DNA of 64,000 bases, taken from Bacteroides thetaiotaomicron VPI-5482. Lineage in GTDB: Bacteria; Bacteroidota; Bacteroidia; Bacteroidales; Bacteroidaceae. How positions within the stretch are numbered: position 1 is the stretch's first letter; each line of letters opens with the position of its first letter. The position numbers were made by a program, and so were the translations under genes. The stretch is taken from contig NC_004663.1 in NCBI RefSeq assembly GCF_000011065.1, positions 5,394,001 through 5,458,000 on the forward strand, read 5' to 3'. This document shows positions 27,598 through 38,300 of this stretch, piece after piece. Under the pieces are notes generated by a model, which saw only the letters and a program-made list of their open reading frames with translations, was not told the DNA's origin and did not search any database.

Positions 27598-29520
27598 TTA
27601 CCAACCCGGATTCTGTCCCAGGTTCGGATCTTTCAATACAGTTTCTACTTTTAAGGGCCACAAGTAATCTTTAAAACTGTATCTCGAACGTAGATAAAGC
27701 GTAGTGACACGGTAAAATTCTTGTGCTGTTTCTCCTTGTACATACCACCCCTTCACTTCACGAGGAAGTTCCTTCTTCCAACGACGTAAATCCCAAAAGC
27801 GTTTTCCTTCACAAGCTAGTTCATTTAAGCGTTCCATACGAATGATTTCACGCATACCTGTTTTCGTGTTTGGCTTTTCAGGATACTTTGAATATTTTTG
27901 CCAGGATTCCTTTACTCCGTCAAGACCAGCGCGCTCACGCACTAAGTCAATATAGGTATAAACATCGTTGTTAGGGGTGTTGAGCGTTTCATTCAGTGCT
28001 TCCGCATACATCAGATACAGATCAGCAAGACGAATAATCGGAAATGCATAACGTTCCGTTGACAGACCGTTATCAGTCACACTAGTTTTATAGCTACATA
28101 CTTTTTTGTTTAAATATCCAGTATATGAATAGTCTTCGGAAGTAATACGACCAGAAACTTCTTTAGCGCGAAATTTATAGAAAGCCAGATCTTTCGGTTC
28201 ATCACTGGCATAACCGTAGCCGTACCATGTTCCACGATCGAATGATAGGTTAGCATAAAAGCGTGGCTCTCGGTTGAGGTGAAGATACGCCGTTTCTTCA
28301 CCGATTTTGAGATAATGCTTATTATTTCCTTCATCAGGAATGATAGTGAAATCATACCGATTTGGGTAGTTTTTCGACCAAAAGTCTCCTTTATCTTCGG
28401 AGATGGGAACACCGTTAGAGGAATAAAACTGTTCGGCAACAGTTAAGGTCGGAGCCATTACAGATATTGCATCGTAGTGACTGCCCTTAGTTGTTTTGGC
28501 TACTGCTACCTTTTGTAATCCGTTGACGTTCCATGTACTTCCCCATATAATTTCCGTATTCCATTTCTCTGTAACTGCTTCACCGATATCAAGTAACTTG
28601 CGTGTAGCATCCGAAAGTCCGTTAACGGGCAGAGTGAAATAGTAAAGGTCATGTCCGGCTTCTTTGGCGCACTTTATGGCGTCTAAAGCTGCGTCTGCAG
28701 CCTGTTTCCATTTGTTATTATCTGTTTCAGAGGGAAAAAGACTTCTTCCTTGATTATCTTTTACGTTGATATAATCGGTATTTCCATTGAATAGAGGACT
28801 AGCAGCCAATAACCACAATTGTGCTTTTACCGCTTTTGCTATTGGTTGGGTGATTCGTCCCAGTTCTTCACCTGCATCAGTGACTTGAAGAGGCAGATCT
28901 TTAGCTGCGTCATCCAGTAGATTGGAAATATAGTTGACTACATCGTCCACTGGGTCCCGGTAACGTCGTACCTCTTCCGCAGATGCATCTATCGAAATGT
29001 TGTTATCCATGATAGGGATAGGACCATAGAGCATAAATAGATAATAGTGGTAGTATGCTTTGAGGAATTTTACTTCCGCAATCCATCTGTTACGTTCATA
29101 TTGCTGTAAATCTAGAGGCTTGTCAATATTTTCAAGAAAGATATTGCAGTCGCGTATAGCAGTCCAAAGATTTGTTCCTCCATTAAGGCCATCCCAATAA
29201 TTCTGATAAGGGTCATTACTGTTCTGTTCTCCACGACCGATTTCCCAAGCGTTGAGACTGAGGCGTTGATCTATAAATCCGGTACCTTTGGGTATTAACC
29301 AATGTTCATCACCTGCTAGAAAGCCGATGGAACCGGCTTGATCCCACTTTGGCAGGTAACTATAACAAGTAAAAAGAAACTTACGGGCATTTGTCTTGTT
29401 GCTGAAGGCTGTTTCCATGTCCGGGGTACCTTCGGGCACTATATCCAAGTAATCACTGCAAGATGTATTGCATAGTATAGCCGTAAGAATAAATGATATG
29501 GATACTATAATTTTTTTCAT
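27598..29520 (-). CDS. SusD/RagB-type glycan-binding lipoprotein, fucosidase locus
   Basis: A 640-residue lipoprotein with lipobox LCNTSC, then SDYLDIVPEGTPDMETAFSNKTNARKFLFTCYSYLP, a standard SusD N terminus. TPR-like helices include RNRWIAEVKFLKAYYHYYLFMLYGPIPI, and the C terminus has IRMERLNELACEGKRFWDLRRW. The in-frame upstream start at 29550 would run into the susC gene; the ATG at 29520 begins the MKKIIVSIS signal peptide ten bases after the susC stop and is used. It forms the lid of the SusC transporter encoded just upstream. Confidence 0.92.
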   Translation of the reverse strand: MKKIIVSISFILTAILCNTSCSDYLDIVPEGTPDMETAFSNKTNARKFLFTCYSYLPKWDQAGSIGFLAGDEHWLIPKGTGFIDQRLSLNAWEIGRGEQNSNDPYQNYWDGLNGGTNLWTAIRDCNIFLENIDKPLDLQQYERNRWIAEVKFLKAYYHYYLFMLYGPIPIMDNNISIDASAEEVRRYRDPVDDVVNYISNLLDDAAKDLPLQVTDAGEELGRITQPIAKAVKAQLWLLAASPLFNGNTDYINVKDNQGRSLFPSETDNNKWKQAADAALDAIKCAKEAGHDLYYFTLPVNGLSDATRKLLDIGEAVTEKWNTEIIWGSTWNVNGLQKVAVAKTTKGSHYDAISVMAPTLTVAEQFYSSNGVPISEDKGDFWSKNYPNRYDFTIIPDEGNNKHYLKIGEETAYLHLNREPRFYANLSFDRGTWYGYGYASDEPKDLAFYKFRAKEVSGRITSEDYSYTGYLNKKVCSYKTSVTDNGLSTERYAFPIIRLADLYLMYAEALNETLNTPNNDVYTYIDLVRERAGLDGVKESWQKYSKYPEKPNTKTGMREIIRMERLNELACEGKRFWDLRRWKKELPREVKGWYVQGETAQEFYRVTTLYLRSRYSFKDYLWPLKVETVLKDPNLGQNPGW

Positions 29521-29530
29521 ATAGCAAATT

Positions 29531-32500
29531 TTAGAGTGAAAGTTGAACACCTATATTAAATACACGTTGAACGGGATATCCAAGACCATTGCCTCCCATT
29601 TCCGTATCCCATGTTTTAAACTTAGAGATATTGAACAAATTTGTTCCACTCACGTAGATACGGAAGTTTTCAAGTTTGGCTTTACTGGATATTCGCTTTG
29701 GTAGTGTATAGCCTATTTCTGCAGATTTCATACGCAAGAAAGTCCCGTCACGTAGCCACCATGTACTTTTTTGGTTATTATTACTAATAGCAGTATCTGA
29801 CAAACGCGGCCAAAATGCATACATGTTCTGATTGGCTTCGCTCCAATGATCGTCTGCGACAATTTGCAAAAGAGCATTAGTTGCCTGTTTACCTCCTAAT
29901 TCATTATTCGGGTCATTAGGTTGTATGAAAGGGCTTATATCTGCAGGTGATATAAAGAAAGAAGAACGTGATGATCCTTGGAAGAAACAGTTAAAATCAA
30001 AATCTTTATATCCTATTGAGAAGCCGAAACCGTAAATAATCTCGGGAGTAGTAGGATAACCAATAGGAACTCTGTCCTGTTCGTCAATAATTCCGTCATG
30101 ATTAATGTCCTTGTATTTGATATCTCCTGCCATATATTCTCCAAATTGTTGTTTAGGAGAGTTTGCTACATCTTCTTCATCTACAAATAAACGTTCAGCA
30201 ATCAGACCGAATTCTTGGCTGAGTTTCGTTCCTATTTTACTTCTCCATGGAGTGGCTGAATAATCGGGTTCTTCGTACTTGGAGAACTTGCTACTGGCAT
30301 AGGTAAAATTACCTCTAATGGTAGCCCATAAATTCTTGTTGAAGAAATGAGAATAGTCCAGTGAAATATCGACACCATGTCCTTTGGCTTCACCAATGTT
30401 TGCCTGCGGAGAGACTTGAAAACCCATTAGAGTTGGAATATCGGCACGTGTCTGCAAAATATTGGTTCTTCTTTCTTTAAAATATTCGGCTTGTATTTCC
30501 AGATCTTTAAATAGTTTCATCTCAAATCCTACGTTTAGTTTATGAGAGATTTCCCAACCTATCTTAGGATTAGCATAACGCTTGATGGAAATCTTACCGT
30601 TAGAGTTCTTTGCATTGAAATTTGTTCCGAATCCCATACCGTTATCACCATCCATGCTAACTTCAGATAGATAGAAGAAACGTTCGTCAGAAATATTATC
30701 ATTACCTACTAATCCATAAGAGCCTTTCAATTTTAGTGAACTAATTACTTTTGTGATAGGTTTGTCTTTCCAAAATTTTTCATTGGAAACCATCCAGCCT
30801 AGCCCTCCTGATGGGAAGAATCCCCAACGGTGGTTCTTGTCAAAACGTTCTGAACCGTTGTAGCCGAAATTGAATTCTGCATAATAACGATCGGAATATC
30901 CATAAGTGAAACGACCAGCTATCCCCATATTACGTGATGGGAGTGATAATTGTAGAGTTTGTGCATTTCCAGATTTTGATTCACGTACGGTATATACCAT
31001 CATTCCACTTATATTATGTTTTTTATAAAATGTCCGGTCATAAGATAGAGATGCTTCCAAATACAGAGAACTGTCAACCGATTTGCTTCCTGGATTATAT
31101 GATAGATAGTCTGTACCTTTGTCCGAATTTAAGGCGCTAAGTATATATGTGTCCGTGTACTTATCATAACTGTCTAAAGAATAATAGAACGGAGTATATG
31201 AACGGGTGAGATCATAATAAGAGTTTCGCGTGACATTTGCCAATAGACGTCCGTTCAATCCGTCGGTGATGAAACCGAAATCTTGTTTAAGTTCGAGTTG
31301 AGCAAGAACAACAGTTTTTTCATATTCTTTATATCCTCTGGCCATTTCTGCATAAGGGTTCAGATAGTTTGCACTGCTTCCTGAGTTACCGAATAATACA
31401 TGTTTGGTGTTAATATTCGTTTCATCAGGAGCATACATAGCAGGAAATTCAACAGGGCTGGCTTTAATAGCTTGGCTGTATATGGCAGAACCACCAGATA
31501 ACGGTCCTTGATAACTGTCGAATGTGCCACTAATACGTACAGCTAATTCGGTCGTCTTGGTTAAGTTGATGTTTACATTTGAACGTACTGTATATTTGTT
31601 CAGCTTGATGTTATTATCAAAGATATTATTAGGAACTTGTTTGAGGATACCATTGTCTCTTGAGTAAGATAAGGCTACATAGTAGCGGGCTACCCGACCA
31701 CCACCACTGATGCTCATGTTACCACGATAGTTTACTGTGTAATCTTTAAAAAGCATGTCTTTCCAGTCTACCATAGGATAAACATATGGATTCAATCCTT
31801 TTTCTCGGGCAGCTATTGCACTTTCAAGATAAGGTAATGCATTGCCTGGATTTCTAGTCCTTGCAGCTTCGTTATGAAGTTTCATGAAAGTTAGCGGATC
31901 TGCTAATTCTACCTCTTTTGACGGGGCAGAGAATGAACTTTCTGCTCTGAATGATAACTTCATTTTGCCTTCTGTTCCTTCTTTAGTCGTTACCAAGATA
32001 ACACCATTGGCACCACGTGCACCGTAAAGGGCGGTTGCGGTTGCATCTTTTAGAACAGAAAAACTGGCTATATCGTCAGGATTCAGTCTTGACAGATCCG
32101 AAGAAGTTAGTTCAACATTATCAATTAAAATCAGTGGATCGGCTTTACCTGTACCAAAAGTAGTTACACCACGAATAAAGAACTCTGCATTGTCTTCTCC
32201 CGGTTCCCCACTTCTTTGGTAAGCAACCACACCAGCTAACTTTCCAGCAAAACCTGTTGTTAAGTTACTGCTAGTCGTTTTTAACTCTGCAGGCTTAATA
32301 GTGGAGACTGAACCTAATACAGATTCTTTTTTTTGCTTGGCGAATGCTACTACTGTTACGTCCTCTAGAGCTATCCCGCTATCTTCTTTCATGGTAACAA
32401 CGCGAAAGACATTTAGATTTTTAGGATTGAACTCGATGATCTTCTTTTCATACCCGATATAAGAGAATTCAATAGTTTTAGTATTAGCCGGTACCTTTAA

Positions 32501-32746
32501 AGTAAAGTTTCCGTCTAAATCAGTGGCAACTCCTGTATTGGTTCCCGGAATATAAACACTTGCGCCAATGATAGGCTCATTGTTGAAATCCAGGACAATA
32601 CCTTTGATCGTGTAAGTTTTTCCTGTCTGTTGTGGCGATGCTGTATCCTGTTTGGCATAGAGTGGAGTAAAACACATACCATACAAACAAAACAGGATTA
32701 ATATTTGTAGTATTCTTCCACCACTATTTTGTTTTTCATTAATCAT
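29531..32746 (-). CDS. SusC/RagA-type TonB-dependent transporter, fucosidase locus
   Basis: A 1071-residue outer-membrane importer. After the signal sequence (ILILFCLYGMCFTPLYA) there is a carboxypeptidase-D-like domain (YTIKGIVLDFNNEPIIGASVY; GVATDLDGNFTLKVP), then EDVTVVAFAKQKKESVLGSV (TonB-box and plug entry), plug signatures (FSVLKDATATALYGARGANG) and a beta-barrel ending RVFNIGVQLSL. No STN domain is visible. The longer frame opens at 32767; the ATG at 32746 (MINEKQ) after an A/T-rich leader is preferred. It opens the susC-susD-lipoprotein-lipoprotein operon. No TAnnTTTG was found in its 262-bp upstream gap, as often happens with activator-dependent promoters. Confidence 0.9.
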   Translation of the reverse strand: MINEKQNSGGRILQILILFCLYGMCFTPLYAKQDTASPQQTGKTYTIKGIVLDFNNEPIIGASVYIPGTNTGVATDLDGNFTLKVPANTKTIEFSYIGYEKKIIEFNPKNLNVFRVVTMKEDSGIALEDVTVVAFAKQKKESVLGSVSTIKPAELKTTSSNLTTGFAGKLAGVVAYQRSGEPGEDNAEFFIRGVTTFGTGKADPLILIDNVELTSSDLSRLNPDDIASFSVLKDATATALYGARGANGVILVTTKEGTEGKMKLSFRAESSFSAPSKEVELADPLTFMKLHNEAARTRNPGNALPYLESAIAAREKGLNPYVYPMVDWKDMLFKDYTVNYRGNMSISGGGRVARYYVALSYSRDNGILKQVPNNIFDNNIKLNKYTVRSNVNINLTKTTELAVRISGTFDSYQGPLSGGSAIYSQAIKASPVEFPAMYAPDETNINTKHVLFGNSGSSANYLNPYAEMARGYKEYEKTVVLAQLELKQDFGFITDGLNGRLLANVTRNSYYDLTRSYTPFYYSLDSYDKYTDTYILSALNSDKGTDYLSYNPGSKSVDSSLYLEASLSYDRTFYKKHNISGMMVYTVRESKSGNAQTLQLSLPSRNMGIAGRFTYGYSDRYYAEFNFGYNGSERFDKNHRWGFFPSGGLGWMVSNEKFWKDKPITKVISSLKLKGSYGLVGNDNISDERFFYLSEVSMDGDNGMGFGTNFNAKNSNGKISIKRYANPKIGWEISHKLNVGFEMKLFKDLEIQAEYFKERRTNILQTRADIPTLMGFQVSPQANIGEAKGHGVDISLDYSHFFNKNLWATIRGNFTYASSKFSKYEEPDYSATPWRSKIGTKLSQEFGLIAERLFVDEEDVANSPKQQFGEYMAGDIKYKDINHDGIIDEQDRVPIGYPTTPEIIYGFGFSIGYKDFDFNCFFQGSSRSSFFISPADISPFIQPNDPNNELGGKQATNALLQIVADDHWSEANQNMYAFWPRLSDTAISNNNQKSTWWLRDGTFLRMKSAEIGYTLPKRISSKAKLENFRIYVSGTNLFNISKFKTWDTEMGGNGLGYPVQRVFNIGVQLSL

Positions 32747-32936
32747 AGAAATTAAAAGTGTTAACAATTCATTCTTGTGTTTTCAATAAGCATGAATCTT
32801 GTGGTTAATTAAATTTTTCGATAAGTTTGGATAGACAGTCCTTATATATTAAAGATCTGTTATCTTCATTAAGACTAATTTCTCTTTCTTTGCCTTCATT
32901 GGAGTTAATTTGATAATAAGAAGATTTATATAGTGT

Positions 32937-32976
32937 AAAAATCAAAATAGATGGCGTCTTTTCTATTCTGATTTTT
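32937..32976 (-). terminator. Terminator after the fucosidase gene
   Basis: AAAAATCAAAATAGA (32937-32951) pairs with TCTATTCTGATTTTT (32962-32976) with a single mismatch. It lies 33 bp past the GH29 stop on the minus strand, and the arm ends in five T on that strand. It separates the GH29 transcript from the susC operon downstream. Confidence 0.75.
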
Positions 32977-33008
32977 GCTTTTAGTTAGTACTTGTGATGA
33001 ATGTAAAA

Positions 33009-34826
33009 TCAAGGGGCTATTGTTACTCCGATTTCATTTGGTTCAACTTTTGCGGCTGTATCAGTGGGAGTGGTGGCTTCCAGTTTGATAAAGCGTGCCT
33101 GAACTTTTTGATTGAAATAGACCGTTTGAGGCAATGGGTTGTGCATAATGTTGCTGAATTCTCCATTGGTAGGTACTTCCTTCCAACTCTTGCCGTCGAG
33201 ACTGATATAAAATTTATATCGGAAAGCCATTGTTGTCTTTGCCTTTGCATTTAGGGGAGCATAGGTAAAGGCGTTGATTGTCACCTTCTTTTGCAAATCT
33301 ATCGTTAATGGCTTTGTAGACATAACTTTCCATCCTGAACGAGGCAACTGATTCCAGTTTTCCTCTTGTTTCCCTTCCTTTATAGGTGCTGCATAATAAG
33401 CAGCCACCTGGCTGATGTTAGCATTCAGACGAGATTCTAAAATCTTTATCCGTAACTGATCGGCTTTAATAGTTGGAAAACGTAGCAATCGTTTGTAACC
33501 TACAGTTGTCCCTTTAGCCACTTCTTTCCAGCTGTTATCTGTCAGTGCTTCTACGGTGAATGCTTCTATCCGTTGTCCTTTGGTTATATCTTCTTGCAGC
33601 ATAACTACATTAATTTCTGAACCGGCTTTTAATTGATATATCTTTTCATTGCCGGAAGCTGTATTCCAATATTTTTTCCCTTTCTTCACATAGTTGTCAG
33701 CAAATACTTGTTTTCGGTAAGCAGCAAACTCTTTCAGACGTTGTACGTCTGCTTCATGAATTAAGCCTCTATGGTCTGGTGGTATATTCAGCAGAAGTAC
33801 AGAATTGTATCCTACCGATTGGAAATAAATATCTGCGAGATGTTTCAATGACTTCACTTTATTATCTTCTTCTTTATGATAGAACCATCCCGGGCGTATG
33901 GAAACATCTACTTCCGAGGGATACCAAAATAACTCTGTCGCTTTCTCCAACATCTTGCGGCTTCCTAAATCATTTGACTGTCCATTGATTCCTAATTTCT
34001 TATTATTCTTGTCAGCACGGGCATATATCTCTGGAGTTAACACGGTGGTGCTCCATTCTGTTTCACGACCTAATCCGCTTTCGTTGCCTACCCAGCGAAT
34101 ATCATCTCCCATAATTGCCATTACTGCTTTGGGTTGTAACCGGTGGATAGTTTCATAGACGGTATCCCAGTCATATACTTGTTTTTTTCCGTTTGGACCT
34201 TCTCCGTTTGCCCCGTCAAACCACACTTCGTGTACTTCTCCATAGTTAGTTAGCAATTCGGTTAGTTGGCGGATAAAAAACTTATTATAGCGAGGGGAAT
34301 CTCCATAACATTCAGCATTTCGATCCCATGGAGAGAGGTATAGTCCAAACCTCATGCCATATTTTTTGCATGCCTTTCGAAGTTCTTTTACTACGTCGCC
34401 TTGTCCGTTTTTCCAACTGGAAGACGCTACGGAATGCTTGGTCGTAGCTGTAGGCCATAAGCAGAAACCGTCATGGTGCTTGGCTGTCAGAATCACCATT
34501 TTGAAACCTGCTTCTTTCAAGTTGCTTACCCATTGTTCTGCATCCAATTCTGTAGGATTAAAGAGATTGGGGTCTTCCTTTCCATCTCCCCATTCACGTC
34601 CGGTAAAGGCGTTTATACTGAAATGAAGGAAAGCCGTCAGTTCCATTTGTTGCCAGACTACTTGTTGAGGCGTTGGAACCAAACGTGCAGCCATATCGAT
34701 TTTTTGTTCAAGAGTGGCATTCAAGGGAAACTCTACGTGTTTTACATAATAGTTTTCTTTCTTTTGCGCCTGTCCTCCCAAAGTAATAATGGAGAATAAT
34801 ATAAAAGAGGTCAGTAGTTTGTTCAT
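33009..34826 (-). CDS. GH29 alpha-L-fucosidase with C-terminal discoidin-like region
   Basis: A 605-residue secreted enzyme (signal ending TLGGQAQ) that releases alpha-linked L-fucose. The GH29 barrel shows LTAFLHFSINAFTGREWGDG, AKHHDGFCLWPT, FGLYLSPWDRN and HEVWFDGANGEG, whose Asp (near residue 203) is in the position of the GH29 nucleophile. A beta-sandwich follows the barrel, and the last 130 residues resemble F5/8C (TINAFTYAPLNAKAKTTMAFRYKFYIS). The gene has its own promoter and operator region upstream and a terminator downstream, so it is a separate unit of the same locus as the minus-strand susCD operon. The substrate could be host mucin, milk oligosaccharides or plant fucosylated glycans; the sequence does not decide. 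Confidence 0.9.
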   Translation of the reverse strand: MNKLLTSFILFSIITLGGQAQKKENYYVKHVEFPLNATLEQKIDMAARLVPTPQQVVWQQMELTAFLHFSINAFTGREWGDGKEDPNLFNPTELDAEQWVSNLKEAGFKMVILTAKHHDGFCLWPTATTKHSVASSSWKNGQGDVVKELRKACKKYGMRFGLYLSPWDRNAECYGDSPRYNKFFIRQLTELLTNYGEVHEVWFDGANGEGPNGKKQVYDWDTVYETIHRLQPKAVMAIMGDDIRWVGNESGLGRETEWSTTVLTPEIYARADKNNKKLGINGQSNDLGSRKMLEKATELFWYPSEVDVSIRPGWFYHKEEDNKVKSLKHLADIYFQSVGYNSVLLLNIPPDHRGLIHEADVQRLKEFAAYRKQVFADNYVKKGKKYWNTASGNEKIYQLKAGSEINVVMLQEDITKGQRIEAFTVEALTDNSWKEVAKGTTVGYKRLLRFPTIKADQLRIKILESRLNANISQVAAYYAAPIKEGKQEENWNQLPRSGWKVMSTKPLTIDLQKKVTINAFTYAPLNAKAKTTMAFRYKFYISLDGKSWKEVPTNGEFSNIMHNPLPQTVYFNQKVQARFIKLEATTPTDTAAKVEPNEIGVTIAP

Positions 34827-34863
34827 AGGTCATAGTATTAATTGAAATTGCTATTTTTAGGAG

Positions 34864-34910
34864 AAAATTTCCACTATCCAGCACCAATGCCGCTAGATAG
34901 TGGAATTTTT
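34864..34910 (-). promoter_or_regulatory. Hairpin in the fucosidase leader; attenuator or sRNA terminator candidate
   Basis: AAAATTTCCACTATC (34864-34878) pairs with GATAGTGGAATTTTT (34896-34910, allowing one bulge), and AGC/GCT close the loop. T-rich flanks occur on both strands. It lies between the predicted promoter (35051-35058) and the ATG (34826), 38 bp before the start codon. Confidence 0.5.
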
Positions 34911-35050
34911 GGGGTAATGTTAAGTTCTTATTTGCATATTTCGTATCCAGAGAAAATGCAAATCGTAAAAATTGAAAAATGATAGGTCATTTAATAGTGT
35001 AAATCTTTTCATATGTATTATAGAGTATTTATTCAACTTGATGTGTGCTG

Positions 35051-35058
35051 CAAAAGTA
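35051..35058 (-). promoter_or_regulatory. -7 element for the fucosidase gene
   Basis: The minus strand reads TACTTTTG, a TAnnTTTG match. A TTTG word lies 25 bases upstream (35084-35087) inside the first direct repeat, slightly too far for a standard -33. Transcription would give a leader of about 220 nt before the ATG. Confidence 0.5.
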
Positions 35059-35080
35059 GGAGAATGAATGGTGCAGTATG

Positions 35081-35121
35081 TTTCAAAAATCACTAATTTA
35101 TTTTCAAAAATCACTAATTAG
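35081..35121 (-). promoter_or_regulatory. Two identical 18-bp direct repeats, candidate HTCS operator
   Basis: TTTCAAAAATCACTAATT occurs at 35081-35098 and again at 35102-35119, a period of 21 bp or two helical turns. The pair abuts the predicted fucosidase promoter on its upstream side and lies about 170-200 bp upstream of the HTCS promoter on the other strand. AraC-type domains of hybrid two-component proteins bind direct repeats, so this is a likely operator for the HTCS encoded at 35325. Confidence 0.6.
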
Positions 35122-35289
35122 CCCCATTTCATCGGGGAATCTGTTGTTATATAGTAAAAATAAGAAGTTGTTAGAATGGAAAGTATTCTTTTTTGTGTGA
35201 TGCGTTTTCTTTTTGACATAGCAGTGTTTGTGAGATAGAGCAGAAGATACTTTTTCTCTTTTTCTGGTAATATTTTCTCTTAAATGTAG

Positions 35290-35297
35290 TATCTTTG
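35290..35297 (+). promoter_or_regulatory. -7 element for the second HTCS gene
   Basis: TATCTTTG fits TAnnTTTG, 28 bp before the ATG at 35325. The longer in-frame start (TTG 35295) lies inside this element, which excludes it. Confidence 0.5.
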
Positions 35298-35324
35298 AAA
35301 ACTGAATCTTATAATCTGACTATA

Positions 35325-38300
35325 ATGAACGCAACAAAACTATTGCTCATAGTATCTATTGTACAGATGTTCTTTTCATATCCTCTTCGGGCAGAACATT
35401 ATTACTACAAACAAATCTCATTAAAGGCTGGATTACCTTCAACTGTACATTGCATTGCAGCAGATAATCGTGGCTTCGTCTGGATGGGAACAAGATCAGG
35501 CTTGGGAAGATTTGATGGACAGGAACTTAAAAAATATATCCATAACTCATCCCTGTCTAATTCACTTCCCGGTAATCAAATTTATCAGATTGCGAGAGGA
35601 GAGCAGGGGAATCTTTGGATATTAACAGATAAGGGAATTTCACTTTATCGATATCAGAGTGATGACTTTCTTTTGCAGACGGATGAGAAAGGTGAAAATT
35701 TGATTGCTTATTCTGTTTGCCGGACCCCTGAAGGAATTTTATTCGGTGGACAAGGGAAAATCTATCACTATAGTTATAAAGAATCTTGTATACGGAAAAT
35801 CTACGAATTTAAATCGGAGCAGAACTTTAATATTACCGCTTTGGGTTTGATAGATTCTCATACGATACTATGTTGCAGTCGTTGGCAAGGGATGTATTTG
35901 GTTGATCTTCAATCAGGCGAATACAGACGAGCGCCTTTTGGGGCAGAAAAAGAAATTACGGGTATGCTTGTTGATTCCAAACAAAGAGTGTGGGTTGCTT
36001 CTTATAATGTCGGACTGCGTTGTTTTACCCGTGATGGAAAGCAGATTGCACTTTATACAACCCGTAATTCCTCTCTTAGTAATGATATCATATTGAGTAT
36101 TGTTGAACGTAAAGGGCAAATATGGCTTGGGACAGACGGGGGAGGCATTAATATACTCAATCCTGAGACTCAGCAGTTTTCCTCCTTAAAGCATATCCCC
36201 GGAAAAGTCAATTCATCACTTCCTAATAACTCAATCATCTGTCTTTATAATGATCAAAATAATAATATATGGATTGGGAGTATTTATAGTGGTTTGATTA
36301 GTGTTCGTGAGGTATATATGCAGGCATACACAGATGCGTTGCCGAATAATAAACAAGGTTTAAGTGACAATATAGTATTGAGTTTATGTCAGCAGGAATC
36401 AGGTCATATCTGGGTGGGAACAAATGGAGGTGGAATTAATTGTTTTAACTCCCTGGCCGGAGAGTTTACACATTATCCTTCTACTTTGGGAGATAAAGTT
36501 GCTTCTATTTGTGGCTTTGCTTCCGGGAAATTATTGTTGTCTATATTTGCACAAGGGATATTTATTTTTGATCCGGTCACAGGAAATAAACAACCATTTA
36601 CTATTATTGATAAAGAAGTCAATGAACGTTTATGTCTTCACGGAAATACGGTCAATGTTTATCGGAATACTCCCAACACGATATTGCTGTTGGGCAATCA
36701 CGTGTATTGTTATCATTTGAAGGAGAAGCAGTTTTCTATTGTTTCCGAAGAAAAAGGCATAAATATTATTGAGGGGTCCTTGAAAGCAATTGCTTGTGAT
36801 GGGCATTCAACTTATTTGAACGATATAAAACATATTTATGAGTTGGATAATCATAGTAATAAGCTGAGAGTGTTGTTTACTGCTCAGGATGATATGAATA
36901 TAAATTCAGTATCCATGGATGAGAGTGGCTGTTTTTGGATCGGGAGTAATTTAGGTTTGGTGAGTTATCATCCAGCGACACAGAAACAAAAAATGATTTC
37001 TACTTCATTATTTATAGAGGTTTCTTCATTGATTTGTGATCAAAAAGGAAAGATTTGGGTTGGTGCTGAAAACCGACTGTTTGCATGGTCCATAGCCGAG
37101 GAGAAGATGGCATTATTCGGCGAAACGGATGGAGCTGTTCCGAATGAATACTTTCCAGAAGCTCGTTTGTTAAGTCAGAAGGGTGATATTTATATGGGAG
37201 GGGTCAAAGGATTGCTTCATATTGATGGTAAGCTACCATTGAGAAATACGAATCCGCAATTACAATTATCAGATATCATAATCAATGGAGAACCTGCGAA
37301 CAATAAATTGTATGATGGTATAAGAAAGCTTTCCGTGCCATGGAATAGTAATATTGTCATTCATGTCATGGCGAAAGAAGAAGATATCTTCAGACAGAAG
37401 GTGTATCGGTATCAGATAAAAGGGCTGGATGAGCAGCTTGTTGAATCATATAGTCCGGAACTGACTATGCGTGCGCTTCCTCCGGGTAATTATCAGATTA
37501 TGGCTTCTTGTACCACTAAAGACGGTAGTTGGGTGCCTGCTCAACAATTGTTACAACTGACAATTTCTCCTCCATGGTATAAGACATGGTGGTTTATATT
37601 GGGTTGTATTCTATTGGTAGCTGTCATTGTCATTGAAAGTGTGCGAAAAGTGTTGAAACGTAAGGAGGAAAAGCTACGATGGGAAATGAAGGAACACGAG
37701 CAAAAAACGTATGAAGAAAAAGTTCGTTTTTTGATTAATATAAGTCATGAGTTGCGCACACCTTTGACACTGATCTATGCACCTCTCAAGCAAATATTGA
37801 AATCGCTTTCTCCTCAAGATGCCCAATATTTGCCGATAAAGGCTATTTATCGACAGTCACAGCGGATGAAAAATCTGATAAATATGGTGCTTGATGTACG
37901 TAAAATGGAGGTAGGTGAAAGTCGGTTACAAATAGAACCACAGCCGCTAAACGAATGGATCAAGCATGTATCACAAGACTTTATCAGCGAGGGAGAGGCA
38001 AAAAGTGTACATATCAGTTATCGGTTTGATTCACGAATAGAAGCAGTCAGTTTTGATAAAAACAAGTGTGAGATTATTCTAAGCAATTTGCTGATTAATG
38101 CCTTGAAACACAGTCCGCAACATACAGAGATAACTATTGTTTCGGAATTGATTTCTGAAAGAAAAAGAGTGCGCGTATCTGTCATTGATCAGGGAAGCGG
38201 ATTGGAAAATGTGGATACACGAAAGCTCTTTACCCGATTTTATCAGGGCACTAAAGAACAAAACGGGACAGGAATCGGGTTGTCATATTCTAAAATATTG

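Noticed and set aside
32864..32912. Loose CTTCATT...TAATTT repeats upstream of the second susC
   Set aside because: Only about 13 of 18 positions agree and the 30-bp period does not match the operator repeats at 35081; not strong enough.
34920..35114. 64-codon minus-strand frame in the fucosidase leader
   Set aside because: AT-rich, overlaps the promoter and operator repeats, and shows no protein features.
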